A stretch of 15,430 bases of DNA from an uncultured Oscillospiraceae bacterium (GCA_900757695.1 CAAEOU010000239.1:1-15430), one strand, 5' to 3'. Positions 1 through 7,190 are shown, counted from the first letter of the stretch. Program-made: numbers and translations. Notes: a model not told the origin generated them from the letters alone.

Positions 1-1003
1 GGCGGGTACCGATGGTCTCAGAGCAGACCTGACCGGTCAGATCAATCTCCATAATGGCATTGATGGATACCATATTGTCGTTCTGCTTGATGACCATGGG
101 ATCCGTTACATAGCTGGCGGGACGAATGATGCAGTCGGGGTTCTCATGGAGCATGTCAAAGAGATGGTTGGTGCCGCCTGCAAAGCAGAAGATGTGCTTG
201 CCGGGATTCAGGTTCTTCTTTGCACCGGTGATAACACCCTTTTCCACCATGGTGCCCATGAGATTGGTAAACATTTCGCTGTGAATACCCAGATCCTTTT
301 TGTCCATCAGGTTACGGGCACAGGCATTAGGCAGAGAACCGATACCCAGCTGAATGGTATCGCCATCGTGCACCAGCTCAGCCACATACTGGCCAATTAC
401 GTTGTCGATGTCAGAGGAGGGCGCATCCTGAATCTCATAGATGGGATACTCTGCCTCATAGAACGCATCGACATCCTTAATGTTGATATCCACGCCGCCG
501 TGGATGGTCTTCAGGTTCTTGTTGACCTCAAGGATGATCTTTTTGCAGGACAGCGGGTCAATGTCACGCTCCCACATCTGAGAGAGGTTCACCTGAAAAT
601 TGCCGTTTTCATCCATGGGGGTAACGGCGGCGATATAGGTGTTGCGGGGGTTTGCAGCATTGTACCAGAAGGGCTGATCCCGCAGATCGTTGGGGACAAA
701 GGTGCAGTTGCCCAGCTCAAGAGGACGCTGCCAACCTTTGGAGAAGAATGCGGATTGGGTCAGAATATGGCCCTTGATATCCTCATTCTGCAAGAAACCA
801 AAATCGGAGGAACGGCCCTTGAGAACGGTAACGCCCTCTACCCGGGGTGCTACTGTGTGCAGCTGCTGGCAGAATAGAAGTGGCTCATTGCAGTCCTTGC
901 CAAAGCAAATGTGGTCGCCGGACTGGATGAGATCCAGACACTCCTGCAGGGTACGCTTTTTCTCTGCGTACATCTTTTTGTAATCTTCGTAGGTGTATGC
1001 CAT
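1..1003 (-). CDS. Acetyl-CoA hydrolase/transferase family CoA-transferase (4-hydroxybutyrate/butyrate type), C-terminus cut by window edge
   Basis: The visible 334 codons start at an ATG preceded by AGGG with about 8 bases of spacing. The protein matches the class I CoA-transferase family of AbfT (4-hydroxybutyrate CoA-transferase) and Cat-type butyryl-CoA:acetate enzymes, which move CoA between acyl-CoA and a free acid through a glutamyl-CoA intermediate in the cytosol. Recognisable blocks are LIQSGD near residue 26, DGDTIQLGIGSLPNA near 213-227, KDLGIHSEM near 236-244, whose Glu-243 is the expected nucleophile, and NDNMVSINAIMEIDLTGQVCSE near the visible end. Family members are about 430-440 residues, so roughly 100 residues lie beyond base 1. 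It is a diverged paralogue of the complete enzyme at 5677-6978. It is divergent from a PucR-type regulator that probably controls it. The acid substrate cannot be read from sequence. Confidence 0.9.
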   Translation of the reverse strand, partial: MAYTYEDYKKMYAEKKRTLQECLDLIQSGDHICFGKDCNEPLLFCQQLHTVAPRVEGVTVLKGRSSDFGFLQNEDIKGHILTQSAFFSKGWQRPLELGNCTFVPNDLRDQPFWYNAANPRNTYIAAVTPMDENGNFQVNLSQMWERDIDPLSCKKIILEVNKNLKTIHGGVDINIKDVDAFYEAEYPIYEIQDAPSSDIDNVIGQYVAELVHDGDTIQLGIGSLPNACARNLMDKKDLGIHSEMFTNLMGTMVEKGVITGAKKNLNPGKHIFCFAGGTNHLFDMLHENPDCIIRPASYVTDPMVIKQNDNMVSINAIMEIDLTGQVCSETIGTR

Positions 1004-1030
1004 GAGATGATCCCTCGTTTCATAAATTTC

Positions 1031-1135
1031 TGTGCAAAGCAGATTCTTATCTTGGCTTTATTGTAGCGTTTTTGCACACCAGTGGTAAAGTGAGATTTGC
1101 ACACTCTTTTTTCTGCTTCGTGTGCAAATTTGCAC
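1031..1135. promoter_or_regulatory. Array of TGTGCAAA/TTTGCACA operator-like sites
   Basis: The 8-mer TGTGCAAA or its complement occurs at 1031-1038, 1071-1078, 1096-1103 and 1121-1128. The last copy forms part of a perfect 14-bp palindrome, GTGCAAATTTGCAC, at 1122-1135. A weaker ATGCACAC lies at 1182-1189 near the predicted start of the rightward transcript. Four exact copies in about 100 bases, spread over both divergent promoters, are far more than chance. The adjacent PucR-family regulator is the obvious candidate binder; that link is inferred. Confidence 0.6.
1060..1089 (-). promoter_or_regulatory. Predicted sigma-A promoter of the left CoA-transferase
   Basis: On the minus strand, TTTACC (1084-1089) and TACAAT (1060-1065) are separated by 18 bases, giving a start near 1053 and a leader of about 50 bases. 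One TTTGCACA site lies inside the spacer and another lies in the leader at 1031-1038, positions suited to repression. The -35 box matches only four of six consensus bases. Confidence 0.5.
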
Positions 1136-1152
1136 TTTTTTCAGCAGTTGTG

Positions 1153-1181
1153 CTGACAATGAGTTTTACTTTTGTTATACT
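1153..1181 (+). promoter_or_regulatory. Predicted sigma-A promoter of the PucR-type regulator
   Basis: CTGACA (1153-1158) and TATACT (1176-1181) are separated by exactly 17 bases, placing the start near 1188. This lies just upstream of the AAGGAG at 1199-1204, so the regulator's leader is short. The 14-bp palindrome ends 17 bases before the -35 box, where a regulator could act on its own gene. Confidence 0.65.
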
Positions 1182-1211
1182 ATGCACACAACGTTGGGAA
1201 GGAGCGTCACA

Positions 1212-2489
1212 ATGATGCCCAGAGAGTCTATACAAAGCAGCATTCATGCCCTTGTGCGCAGCCGCAGTCTGCAGCAGCTGCTGGATACTGCACGGAAGAG
1301 CCTGCGCAGTCCATTGATCCTGGCAGACCTTACGTATCATGTGCTGGCCATCACGCCGGACAACACCATTGAGGATCCACGGTGGATTCAAATCAATCAG
1401 GAACAGAGTCTGCCGCTGAACATTGTCAATCTGTCCCTGTACCAGTCGGCGCTGCGTGCAGGCAGCCCAGTGCTTTCCACAGATTCTACCGGGCTGCCCA
1501 TTGTGCGCTGTGCTGTAGCACAGGAGAATAAGCTTATTGGCTATTTGCTTTGCCCCGGTTATGGAGGTCCTCCCACACAGGAAGAATTGGATCTTCTGGC
1601 TATTGTCAGCGATCTGTGCAGCCTGAAAATGCAGAAGGATCTCCACTATGCGGAATATCCGGAGGATATGCTGGAATTTTTCGTGTCTGATCTGCTGAAC
1701 GGTACCATCCGTGATGAACAGGTGATTCTGGATCGGTGCAGGTTTTTTAAGTGGAACCTGAAAATGCCCTACCGGGTGCTGACCATTCGCCCCGGGGGAC
1801 GCGGTGAGCCGGAGGACGGCGAGGATTATTTGGAGCTGGAGCAGAAACGGCTGGCCCTTCAGCGGCAGTTTCCGGATGCAACGGCATTTTTGTATGGCAG
1901 CCAGATCAAGCTGGTGATTCATGTCTTTGATCAGACCACACAGGATGCACTGGTGCTGGGGGATGTGACGGAGTTCCTGAAAAAGCATCATATGGTGGCG
2001 GGGGTCAGTCAGACAGCCTACCATCTGCGGAATCTTTCGGGCCGCCATCAGCAGGCCATGAAGGCACTGCAAATGGGAATGCTGCTGGAGGGCGCCGGGC
2101 CGCTATTCTACTATGATGCCTATTCGATCTATCACTGTCTGGAATTATGTGCACCGCAGGTGAGCCTGCTGCAGCTGTGCCATTCAGCCGTGTTAAAGCT
2201 GGAATCCTATGACCGTAAAAACGGAACGGAGCTGATGGGAACTCTGCATGCCTATCTCTCCTGCAACCAGAATATCAGCGAGGCGGCCTCGGCGCTGTAT
2301 ATCCACAGAAATACCCTATCAAAGCGCATTGACCGCATCAATGACCTGATCCATGTGGATCTGGGGGATGCGGAGACGGTATTCCATCTGATGTTCTCCT
2401 TCCGCATTCTGGAGTACTACGGTGTGACTGTCATGCGGAATTCTTATGACAGCTGGATGGAAAAAGCCCCGAGCCTGCGGCATCCCTGA
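1212..2489 (+). CDS. PucR/CdaR-family transcriptional regulator
   Basis: This 425-residue cytoplasmic regulator carries the PucR C-terminal helix-turn-helix at about residues 345-400: YLSCNQNISEAASAL followed by IHRNTLSKRIDRI, then DLGDAETVFHLMFSFRI. This layout (short stretch, Asn, helix, HRNTL, R-I-x-x-L, DL) is typical of PucR/CdaR activators and repressors that sense metabolites. The N-terminal 140 residues resemble a small-molecule sensing domain, with a linker domain at about 150-300. The ATG at 1212 is preferred because AAGGAG lies 7 bases upstream and the predicted promoter is at 1153-1181; an in-frame ATG at 1122 would lie upstream of that promoter. It is divergent from a CoA-transferase and followed by ung after 14 bases. 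Its ligand is unknown, though organic or amino acids are plausible. Confidence 0.85.
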   Translation: MMPRESIQSSIHALVRSRSLQQLLDTARKSLRSPLILADLTYHVLAITPDNTIEDPRWIQINQEQSLPLNIVNLSLYQSALRAGSPVLSTDSTGLPIVRCAVAQENKLIGYLLCPGYGGPPTQEELDLLAIVSDLCSLKMQKDLHYAEYPEDMLEFFVSDLLNGTIRDEQVILDRCRFFKWNLKMPYRVLTIRPGGRGEPEDGEDYLELEQKRLALQRQFPDATAFLYGSQIKLVIHVFDQTTQDALVLGDVTEFLKKHHMVAGVSQTAYHLRNLSGRHQQAMKALQMGMLLEGAGPLFYYDAYSIYHCLELCAPQVSLLQLCHSAVLKLESYDRKNGTELMGTLHAYLSCNQNISEAASALYIHRNTLSKRIDRINDLIHVDLGDAETVFHLMFSFRILEYYGVTVMRNSYDSWMEKAPSLRHP

Positions 2490-2503
2490 ACGGAGGTAGT
2501 AAC

Positions 2504-3172
2504 ATGGAATGGAACGAGCTTGGCCCTTGGGGGCAGTTGATCAATTTTTCGAAGCAGCAGTGGGATCGGATATCGGAGCAGGTGGAAAATGCCTATGTGA
2601 CTGCAACGGTGTATCCGCCTCGGCAGCAGCTGTTTGCGGCATTGCAAGCAACGCCGCCGGAACAGGTTCGTGTGGTGATTCTGGGGCAGGATCCCTATCA
2701 TGAGCCGGGGCAGGCCCACGGATTGAGCTTTTCCGTAGAGCCGGGAACGCCCATTCCAAAGTCGCTGTGCAATATTTATAAGGAGCTGGAGTCGGATCTT
2801 GAAATTCCGCCTGCCGGCAGCGGCTGTCTGCGGCCTTGGGCGGAAAATGGCGTACTGCTGCTGAACTCTATTTTAACCGTGGAAGCACACAAAGCCGGAT
2901 CTCATAAAAAATTTGGCTGGGAAGCTTTTACGGATCAGGTCATTGCGGCAACCAACGCCCTGCCCCAGCCCATTGCCTTTGTGCTGTGGGGAAATTATGC
3001 CCAGAAGAAGACATCTCTGATCCATACAGATGCGCCCAGATTGGTGCTCGCTTCTGCGCACCCCAGTCCCCGGTCCGCCTATCGAGGCTTTTTTGGAAGC
3101 CGTCCCTTTTCAAAAATCAATGAGTTTTTAGAGGAGAATGGCCAGCAGCCGGTGAACTGGCGCTTAGAATAG
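2504..3172 (+). CDS. ung: Uracil-DNA glycosylase, family 1
   Basis: This enzyme removes uracil from DNA by cleaving the N-glycosidic bond, the first step of base-excision repair after cytosine deamination or dUMP incorporation. All family 1 motifs are present: GQDPYH at residues 61-66 with the water-activating Asp-63, NSILTVE starting at Asn-121 (uracil recognition), and HPSPRSAYRGFFGS starting at His-186 (catalytic His and DNA-intercalating loop). At 222 residues it is the normal length. GGAGG at 2492-2496 sits 7 bases before the ATG, and only 14 bases separate it from the regulator's stop codon, so the two are probably cotranscribed. There is no obvious functional link to the regulator. A strong hairpin follows the stop codon. 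Confidence 0.97.
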   Translation: MEWNELGPWGQLINFSKQQWDRISEQVENAYVTATVYPPRQQLFAALQATPPEQVRVVILGQDPYHEPGQAHGLSFSVEPGTPIPKSLCNIYKELESDLEIPPAGSGCLRPWAENGVLLLNSILTVEAHKAGSHKKFGWEAFTDQVIAATNALPQPIAFVLWGNYAQKKTSLIHTDAPRLVLASAHPSPRSAYRGFFGSRPFSKINEFLEENGQQPVNWRLE

Positions 3173-3176
3173 AATG

Positions 3177-3215
3177 AAAGGCTCCGTTCTGCGTTTGTAC
3201 AGAGCGGAGCCTTTT
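3177..3215. terminator. Bidirectional intrinsic terminator between ung and the dehydrogenase gene
   Basis: Arms 3177-3191 and 3200-3214 pair over 15 bp with one G-T wobble and an 8-base loop. The stem is GC-rich in the middle, with AAA/TTT at its foot on both strands, so it can end transcripts from ung (plus) and from the convergent dehydrogenase (minus). Confidence 0.85.
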
Positions 3216-3224
3216 GATATTGCG

Positions 3225-4184
3225 TTATTGGTGGGTTAAAAAATACTCGCTGGTAACGGCAAGGGAGTTTCGCACCATGTCCTCCAGCGCCTGATCGGTG
3301 TAGTAGGCCATATGGGGCAGCATCAGCACATTGGGCATGGAGTTGAGAATTGCCATCTGATGGTGATGCAGCATTTGGTTCTTGTGATCGGAATAGTAAA
3401 TATTACGATCCCCATCAACCACATCCAATCCTGCACCGGCGAGATGACCGGATTCCAGTGCATCGATCAGTGCATCCGAGTCTACCAGTGCCCCACGGCT
3501 GGTGTTGATGAGTACAGAGCCAGACTTCATCTGTGCTATTTTATCGGCATCCATAAAGTGATAGGTATCCTCATTGGAGCTTAGATGCAAAGAAATGATG
3601 TCGCATTCCCGAAGAAGCTCCGGCAGCGGGCGATATTCTGCGGAAATGGAATCCTTGGGCGTGCGGTTCCAGTAGAGCACCCGGCAGCCAAAGCCGGAAA
3701 GGTGTGCGGCAATGGTGGTGCCAATGCGTCCGGCACCGATGATACCCACGGTCATGTTGGGCAGCTCTCGCCCCCGAAGGCCGGCAACGGTATAATCCTG
3801 CCCTACGCTGCGTTGGAGCATGGGCTTCACATTGCGAAGCACCATAAGCATCATCATAATGGCGTAGTCTGCCACGCTGGCGGGGGAATAGCTGATATTC
3901 ATAACGGCAATCCCCAGCTTTTCCGCATAGTCCCGGTTCATGTGTTCCATGCCCACACAGCGTGTTACGCCAATGGTAACACCGTTTTTGGCATAGATAT
4001 CCCATAATTCCGGGGTAATGACGGTTTCTGAGAGTACATTGATGCAGTCCATCCCCTGAGAAAGATGTGCATTATCGAGGGAGGGGCGTTCCGGCGTCAT
4101 GGTCAGTTCAATTCCGTATTGATCCTGAAACTGCCGGAAAATTGGTATTTCCGCCTCTCCTACGGCATAGGCAATCATCTTCAT
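3225..4184 (-). CDS. D-isomer-specific 2-hydroxyacid dehydrogenase (D-lactate dehydrogenase/VanH-like)
   Basis: This 319-residue cytosolic oxidoreductase would reduce a 2-oxo acid to a D-2-hydroxy acid. Seen in the sequence: the Rossmann motif GAGRIG at 150-155, Arg-230 in NTSRGALVD (substrate carboxylate) and His-291 in LPHMAYYTDQAL (acid/base). The residue expected to be the catalytic Glu (second acidic position of the usual DVYEGE) is Asp-259 in LDVVDGD. After the second Rossmann strand the sequence reads YWNRTP instead of an Asp, which favours NADP(H) over NAD(H); this is inference. The ATG at 4184 lies 10 bases after AAGGAG; the in-frame ATG at 4190 has only 4 bases of spacing and is the alternative. 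It follows the aminotransferase gene by about 20 bases and probably acts on that enzyme's 2-oxo acid. The true substrate is unknown. Confidence 0.9.
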   Translation of the reverse strand: MKMIAYAVGEAEIPIFRQFQDQYGIELTMTPERPSLDNAHLSQGMDCINVLSETVITPELWDIYAKNGVTIGVTRCVGMEHMNRDYAEKLGIAVMNISYSPASVADYAIMMMLMVLRNVKPMLQRSVGQDYTVAGLRGRELPNMTVGIIGAGRIGTTIAAHLSGFGCRVLYWNRTPKDSISAEYRPLPELLRECDIISLHLSSNEDTYHFMDADKIAQMKSGSVLINTSRGALVDSDALIDALESGHLAGAGLDVVDGDRNIYYSDHKNQMLHHHQMAILNSMPNVLMLPHMAYYTDQALEDMVRNSLAVTSEYFLTHQ

Positions 4185-4204
4185 TGTCATGCAGCTCCTT
4201 TTCC

Positions 4205-5362
4205 TTACAAGCTTTTGCAGAAAGCCTCGATCCGATCCATTCCTGCTTGAATGGTCTCCATACTGGCGGCATAGGAGATGCGGATATAGTGAAGCCCGTC
4301 TCCGGAACCAAAATTGTCTCCGGGAACCACGGCCACATGCTGCTGATCCAGCAGTCGGTTGGCAAAATCCTCGGCGGAAAGGCCGGTTCCGCTGATATTG
4401 GCAAACACATAAAAAGCGCCTTTGGGCAAAATACAGTGGATTCCGGACATATTGTTGAGCCGGGAAACCACATAGTCTCTCTGCCTCTGATATTCCCGGC
4501 ACATTTCGCCGCACTGCCCAAGGGATTCACGAAAGGCGGCAATGGCCCCCCGCTGACTAAAGGTAACAGTGTTGGAATACATTCCTTCCGTAAGCTTAGT
4601 CATCAGTTCAATCAAATGAACTGGGCCTGTGCCGAAGCCAATGCGGAAGCCTGTCATGGCAAAGGTCTTGGAGCAGCTGTCCACAATAAGCGTGCGTTCC
4701 TGCATTCCGGGCTCTGCGGCGATGGTATGATAGGCGATTCCGTCAAAGAGAATATGACGGTATACCTCATCGCTGATGACAAAAAGATCATGCCGGACAG
4801 CCAGCTGCGCCAGCTTTTTCATGGCGTCCTCTGAGATGACACCACCGGTGGGATTGCAGGGAGAGTTTAGCATTAGAACCTTTGTCCGCGGGGTAATGGC
4901 CTTTTCCACGGCTTCCGGCGTCAAAATAAAATCATCCTTTTCATAGACATCTACCGGGACCGTAACCCCATGGCACATGGAGACCATCTGGACATAGTTG
5001 CTGAAATAGGGTGCGCTGATCAGCACTTCGTCACCCGGATCCAGCAGACACATGAGCCCTAAGAATAATGCGGCCATGCCTCCGGCGGATACGACAACGT
5101 TTTTCCCTTCATAATGGAGTCCGGTGATGCCGGAGAGATAGTGTGCATATTCCTCCCGGAGCTCAGGAATGCCCGCACTGAGGGAATACCGGGTGTCCCG
5201 GTTGTCCAGTGCCGCCTTTGTAGCCGCAATAACAGCTTCCGGCGGATCAAAGTCTGGTTCACCAACTGCAAAGGAGATCACATCCGGAATGGATGCAGCC
5301 CGCACCATCATGCTGCGGATTTTGGAATCGGGGATCGCTTCGGCGTTTTTGGAATATTTCAT
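4205..5362 (-). CDS. Pyridoxal-phosphate aminotransferase, class I/II fold type I
   Basis: This 385-residue cytosolic enzyme moves an amino group between an amino acid and a 2-oxo acid. Fold type I landmarks are all present: GEPDFDPP at 34-41, a YSLSAGIPELRE segment at 59-70, NSPCNPTGG at 166-174, DEVYRHI at 198-204, SCSKTFAMTGFRIG at 229-242 with the PLP lysine at 232, and a C-terminal YIRISYA containing the carboxylate-binding Arg. It most resembles the aspartate/aromatic aminotransferase group, but specificity cannot be assigned. The ATG at 5362 is chosen because GGGAGG lies 8 bases upstream; the frame stays open further upstream but without a site. It is the first gene of a two-gene operon with the D-2-hydroxyacid dehydrogenase, preceded by a consensus promoter and a structured leader of about 120 bases. 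Confidence 0.93.
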   Translation of the reverse strand: MKYSKNAEAIPDSKIRSMMVRAASIPDVISFAVGEPDFDPPEAVIAATKAALDNRDTRYSLSAGIPELREEYAHYLSGITGLHYEGKNVVVSAGGMAALFLGLMCLLDPGDEVLISAPYFSNYVQMVSMCHGVTVPVDVYEKDDFILTPEAVEKAITPRTKVLMLNSPCNPTGGVISEDAMKKLAQLAVRHDLFVISDEVYRHILFDGIAYHTIAAEPGMQERTLIVDSCSKTFAMTGFRIGFGTGPVHLIELMTKLTEGMYSNTVTFSQRGAIAAFRESLGQCGEMCREYQRQRDYVVSRLNNMSGIHCILPKGAFYVFANISGTGLSAEDFANRLLDQQHVAVVPGDNFGSGDGLHYIRISYAASMETIQAGMDRIEAFCKSL

Positions 5363-5453
5363 AGGGGTTGCCTCCCAATCGGCGTATGGAGTACGGACAG
5401 TAAACCTCGACGCCATTGCCGGGGGCTGATCTCTCACCGATGAAATCGTAAAG

Positions 5454-5483
5454 CCATGGCAGAGCGGTTTGCACCTGCCATGG
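5454..5483 (-). promoter_or_regulatory. Inverted repeat at the 5' end of the aminotransferase transcript
   Basis: CCATGGCAG (5454-5462) and CTGCCATGG (5475-5483) are perfect inverted repeats around a 12-base loop. The predicted transcription start is near 5481, so the repeat either folds as a hairpin at the very end of the mRNA or serves as an operator overlapping +1. Confidence 0.55.
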
Positions 5484-5487
5484 GTAT

Positions 5488-5516
5488 ATTATCCCTTTGT
5501 TTTGAATGAATGTCAA
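5488..5516 (-). promoter_or_regulatory. Sigma-A promoter of the aminotransferase-dehydrogenase operon
   Basis: On the minus strand a perfect TTGACA (5511-5516) is followed after exactly 17 bases by GATAAT (5488-5493). The surrounding DNA is AT-rich. The predicted start is near 5481. Confidence 0.8.
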
Positions 5517-5632
5517 GAAAAATTGCAAAAATCAAAGTCAAAATCAAAAAAATAAAGAGAATACGCAATTTGCGGAAGTCTAATATTCAAAATAAATGGA
5601 CGATGTGTGAAATTTCGGAAATCGGAGAGAAG

Positions 5633-5661
5633 TAAAAACCGGAGCCGCAATGCGGCTCCGG
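5633..5661 (-). terminator. Intrinsic terminator of the second CoA-transferase gene
   Basis: A perfect 10-bp stem, CCGGAGCCGC/GCGGCTCCGG (5639-5648 and 5652-5661), has a 3-base loop and, on the minus strand, five T residues directly after it. It lies 15 bases past the stop codon at 5677, which makes this CoA-transferase a single-gene unit. Confidence 0.93.
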
Positions 5662-5676
5662 CAGAAAACGATGGAA

Positions 5677-6978
5677 TTACCAGATCATCAGACGGTCAGC
5701 TTCTTTCTGAAGCTCTTCCCGGAAGTCCGGATGTGCAATGGAGATCATGGCTTTGACTCGCTGATCCAGCGGCAGATGACGGAGGCGGACGGCGCCATAC
5801 TCCGTTACGATGTAGTCTGCAATGTTTCGCTGGATAGAGACCACTGCACCCGGGGTCAGCGTGGGAACGATCCGGGAGACGGTACCATGCTTTGCGGTGG
5901 AGGTCAGCGCAACGATACCCTTTCCACCCTTGGAATGGAATGCACCATAGGCATAGTCCGTGGCACCGCCGGTGCCGGAAAACTGGGTGCAGCCCAGAGA
6001 CTCGGAGCAGATCTGGCCGGTCAGGTCGATTTCCAGTGCGGAGTTGATGGATACCATATTATCGTTGGCCATAATGGTGTTGGGATCGTTGACATAGGTC
6101 AGAGGCAGTACCTGAATGCCGGGATTGAAGTCGATATACCGGTTAAAGTCGTCATCTCCCCAACAGAAGGCACAGATAGACTTTCCACGGTTGATGCTTT
6201 TCTTATCGTTGGTGACGACACCGGCATCCATCAGGTGATAGAGAGAGGTGGAGAACATTTCCGTGTGTACACCCAGATCCTTTTTGCTCATCAGGTTCTC
6301 GGCAACTGCGTGGGGCAGGCCGCCAAAGCCCAGCTGAATGGTATCACCATCCTGAATCAGATCAGCAATATTTCCGGCGATGGTGCGGAGTTCCTGAGAG
6401 ATGGGAGGAATCGGAGGTGCGGCCACAGGGCTGTCTGCCTTGATGAAGTATTCCACCTTTTCAATGGGAATCCGGGTTGAACCGTAGGTGTGGGGAAGAT
6501 TTTCGTTGATCTCAAAGATGTGAAGGTCGCAGCAGTCAAACATTTCGTACTCTGTCTGCTGACTCATGGACATATAGACATAGCCGTATTCGTCCGGCGG
6601 GGTCACAGAAGCCAGAAATACATTGGGCTTTTTGGCCTCTTTCAGGCAGTCTGCTGCCATGTGGATATTGTGGGGTGCATAATGTACCCGACGGCTGGGG
6701 TGAACCTTCCGAAGGATGGGGCCGTAAAAAACGGTTAAAATATCGATTTTACCGGCCAGAGAGTCATCCATCAGGAAGGGATATTCCTCTGCGGGGTTGG
6801 TGCACCATACGGTAACGTCATGAACCCGATCGGCAATGGTGTGAAGCTTGCGAAGCATGTTCCGGGGTTCACAGCCGTAGAAGCCCAGCGTAATGGTATC
6901 GCCGGACTGAATTAGGCCAAGTGCTTTATCAATGTCAATAAATTTGGACTCATAGAGAGCCTGCTGCTTTTCATTCAT
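5677..6978 (-). CDS. Acetyl-CoA hydrolase/transferase family CoA-transferase (4-hydroxybutyrate/butyrate type)
   Basis: This complete 433-residue class I CoA-transferase has the length and architecture of AbfT/Cat enzymes, which exchange CoA between an acyl-CoA and a free acid. Blocks in order: LIQSGDTITLGFYGCEP (22-38), DGDTIQLGFGGLPHAVAENL (210-229), KDLGVHTEMFS (233-243) with Glu-240 as the expected nucleophile, NDNMVSINSALEIDLTGQICSE, the glycine-rich FSGTGGATD motif, and a C-terminal ALTSTAKHGTVSRIVP/VTEYGAVRLR section typical of the family. AGGAG lies 8 bases before the ATG. It has its own promoter and terminator, and lies just upstream, on the same strand, of the aminotransferase-dehydrogenase operon. 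It is clearly paralogous to the truncated enzyme at 1-1003, though the N-terminal halves differ considerably. Substrate pair unknown. Confidence 0.93.
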   Translation of the reverse strand: MNEKQQALYESKFIDIDKALGLIQSGDTITLGFYGCEPRNMLRKLHTIADRVHDVTVWCTNPAEEYPFLMDDSLAGKIDILTVFYGPILRKVHPSRRVHYAPHNIHMAADCLKEAKKPNVFLASVTPPDEYGYVYMSMSQQTEYEMFDCCDLHIFEINENLPHTYGSTRIPIEKVEYFIKADSPVAAPPIPPISQELRTIAGNIADLIQDGDTIQLGFGGLPHAVAENLMSKKDLGVHTEMFSTSLYHLMDAGVVTNDKKSINRGKSICAFCWGDDDFNRYIDFNPGIQVLPLTYVNDPNTIMANDNMVSINSALEIDLTGQICSESLGCTQFSGTGGATDYAYGAFHSKGGKGIVALTSTAKHGTVSRIVPTLTPGAVVSIQRNIADYIVTEYGAVRLRHLPLDQRVKAMISIAHPDFREELQKEADRLMIW

Positions 6979-7040
6979 AATGGAAACTCCTAACCGAGAA
7001 AGGATACGCTGCGGTGCAGCAGTTCATGCATTTGCCCCTT

Positions 7041-7069
7041 ATTATACCCCAAGATCCACCGGCAGGCAA
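7041..7069 (-). promoter_or_regulatory. Sigma-A promoter of the second CoA-transferase
   Basis: On the minus strand TTGCCT (7064-7069) and a perfect TATAAT (7041-7046) are separated by 17 bases. The predicted start near 7034 gives a leader of about 55 bases ending in an AGGAG site. Confidence 0.75.
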
Positions 7070-7075
7070 GAGAAA

Positions 7076-7127
7076 TGTGAAGATTTTGTGAAAAATATCG
7101 GAAAAGAATGGAATACCCGTGGAATAC
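7076..7127. repeat. Two direct-repeat pairs with 11-bp period in the divergent promoter region
   Basis: TGTGAA occurs at 7076-7081 and 7087-7092, just upstream of the CoA-transferase -35 box. TGGAATAC occurs at 7109-7116 and 7120-7127. Both pairs are 11 bases apart, about one helical turn, as expected when a regulator binds one face of DNA. The motifs are short and no binder is known. Confidence 0.35.
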
Positions 7128-7190
7128 ATGGGACGGGGATCTTCGTGAAAATGTACAAGAAAGGGCCGTAAATTTGCGTCAGAAAGACAG

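Larger units (their letters stand above)
5363..5632. other. Intergenic region: structured aminotransferase leader and AT-rich spacer
   Basis: The part up to 5481 is the predicted leader of the aminotransferase transcript, with a strong 5' hairpin (listed separately) and weaker CGAT/ATCG pairing. I recognise no known riboswitch class in it. The part from 5517 to 5632 is very A/T-rich and contains neither a gene nor a recognisable site beyond the two flanking signals. Confidence 0.6.

Noticed and set aside
146..877. Long plus-strand open frame opposite the left CoA-transferase
   Set aside because: It is antisense to a clear family protein, has no ribosome site, and its product shows no recognisable motif.
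5468..5474. TTTGCAC in the aminotransferase leader as a further site for the PucR-type regulator
   Set aside because: A single 7-mer is expected about twice by chance in a window of this size and it lacks the final A of the conserved half-site.
5363..5480. Possible known riboswitch in the aminotransferase leader
   Set aside because: Apart from the 5' hairpin I could not match the conserved cores of the common classes such as SAM, lysine, glycine or T-box.
5434..5481. 15-codon upstream ORF at the 5' end of the aminotransferase transcript
   Set aside because: Its ATG coincides with the predicted +1, it has no ribosome site and it has no enrichment for any amino acid that would suggest attenuation.
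5650..6480. Plus-strand frame of 276 codons opposite the second CoA-transferase
   Set aside because: It begins inside that gene's terminator and mirrors a well-supported enzyme.
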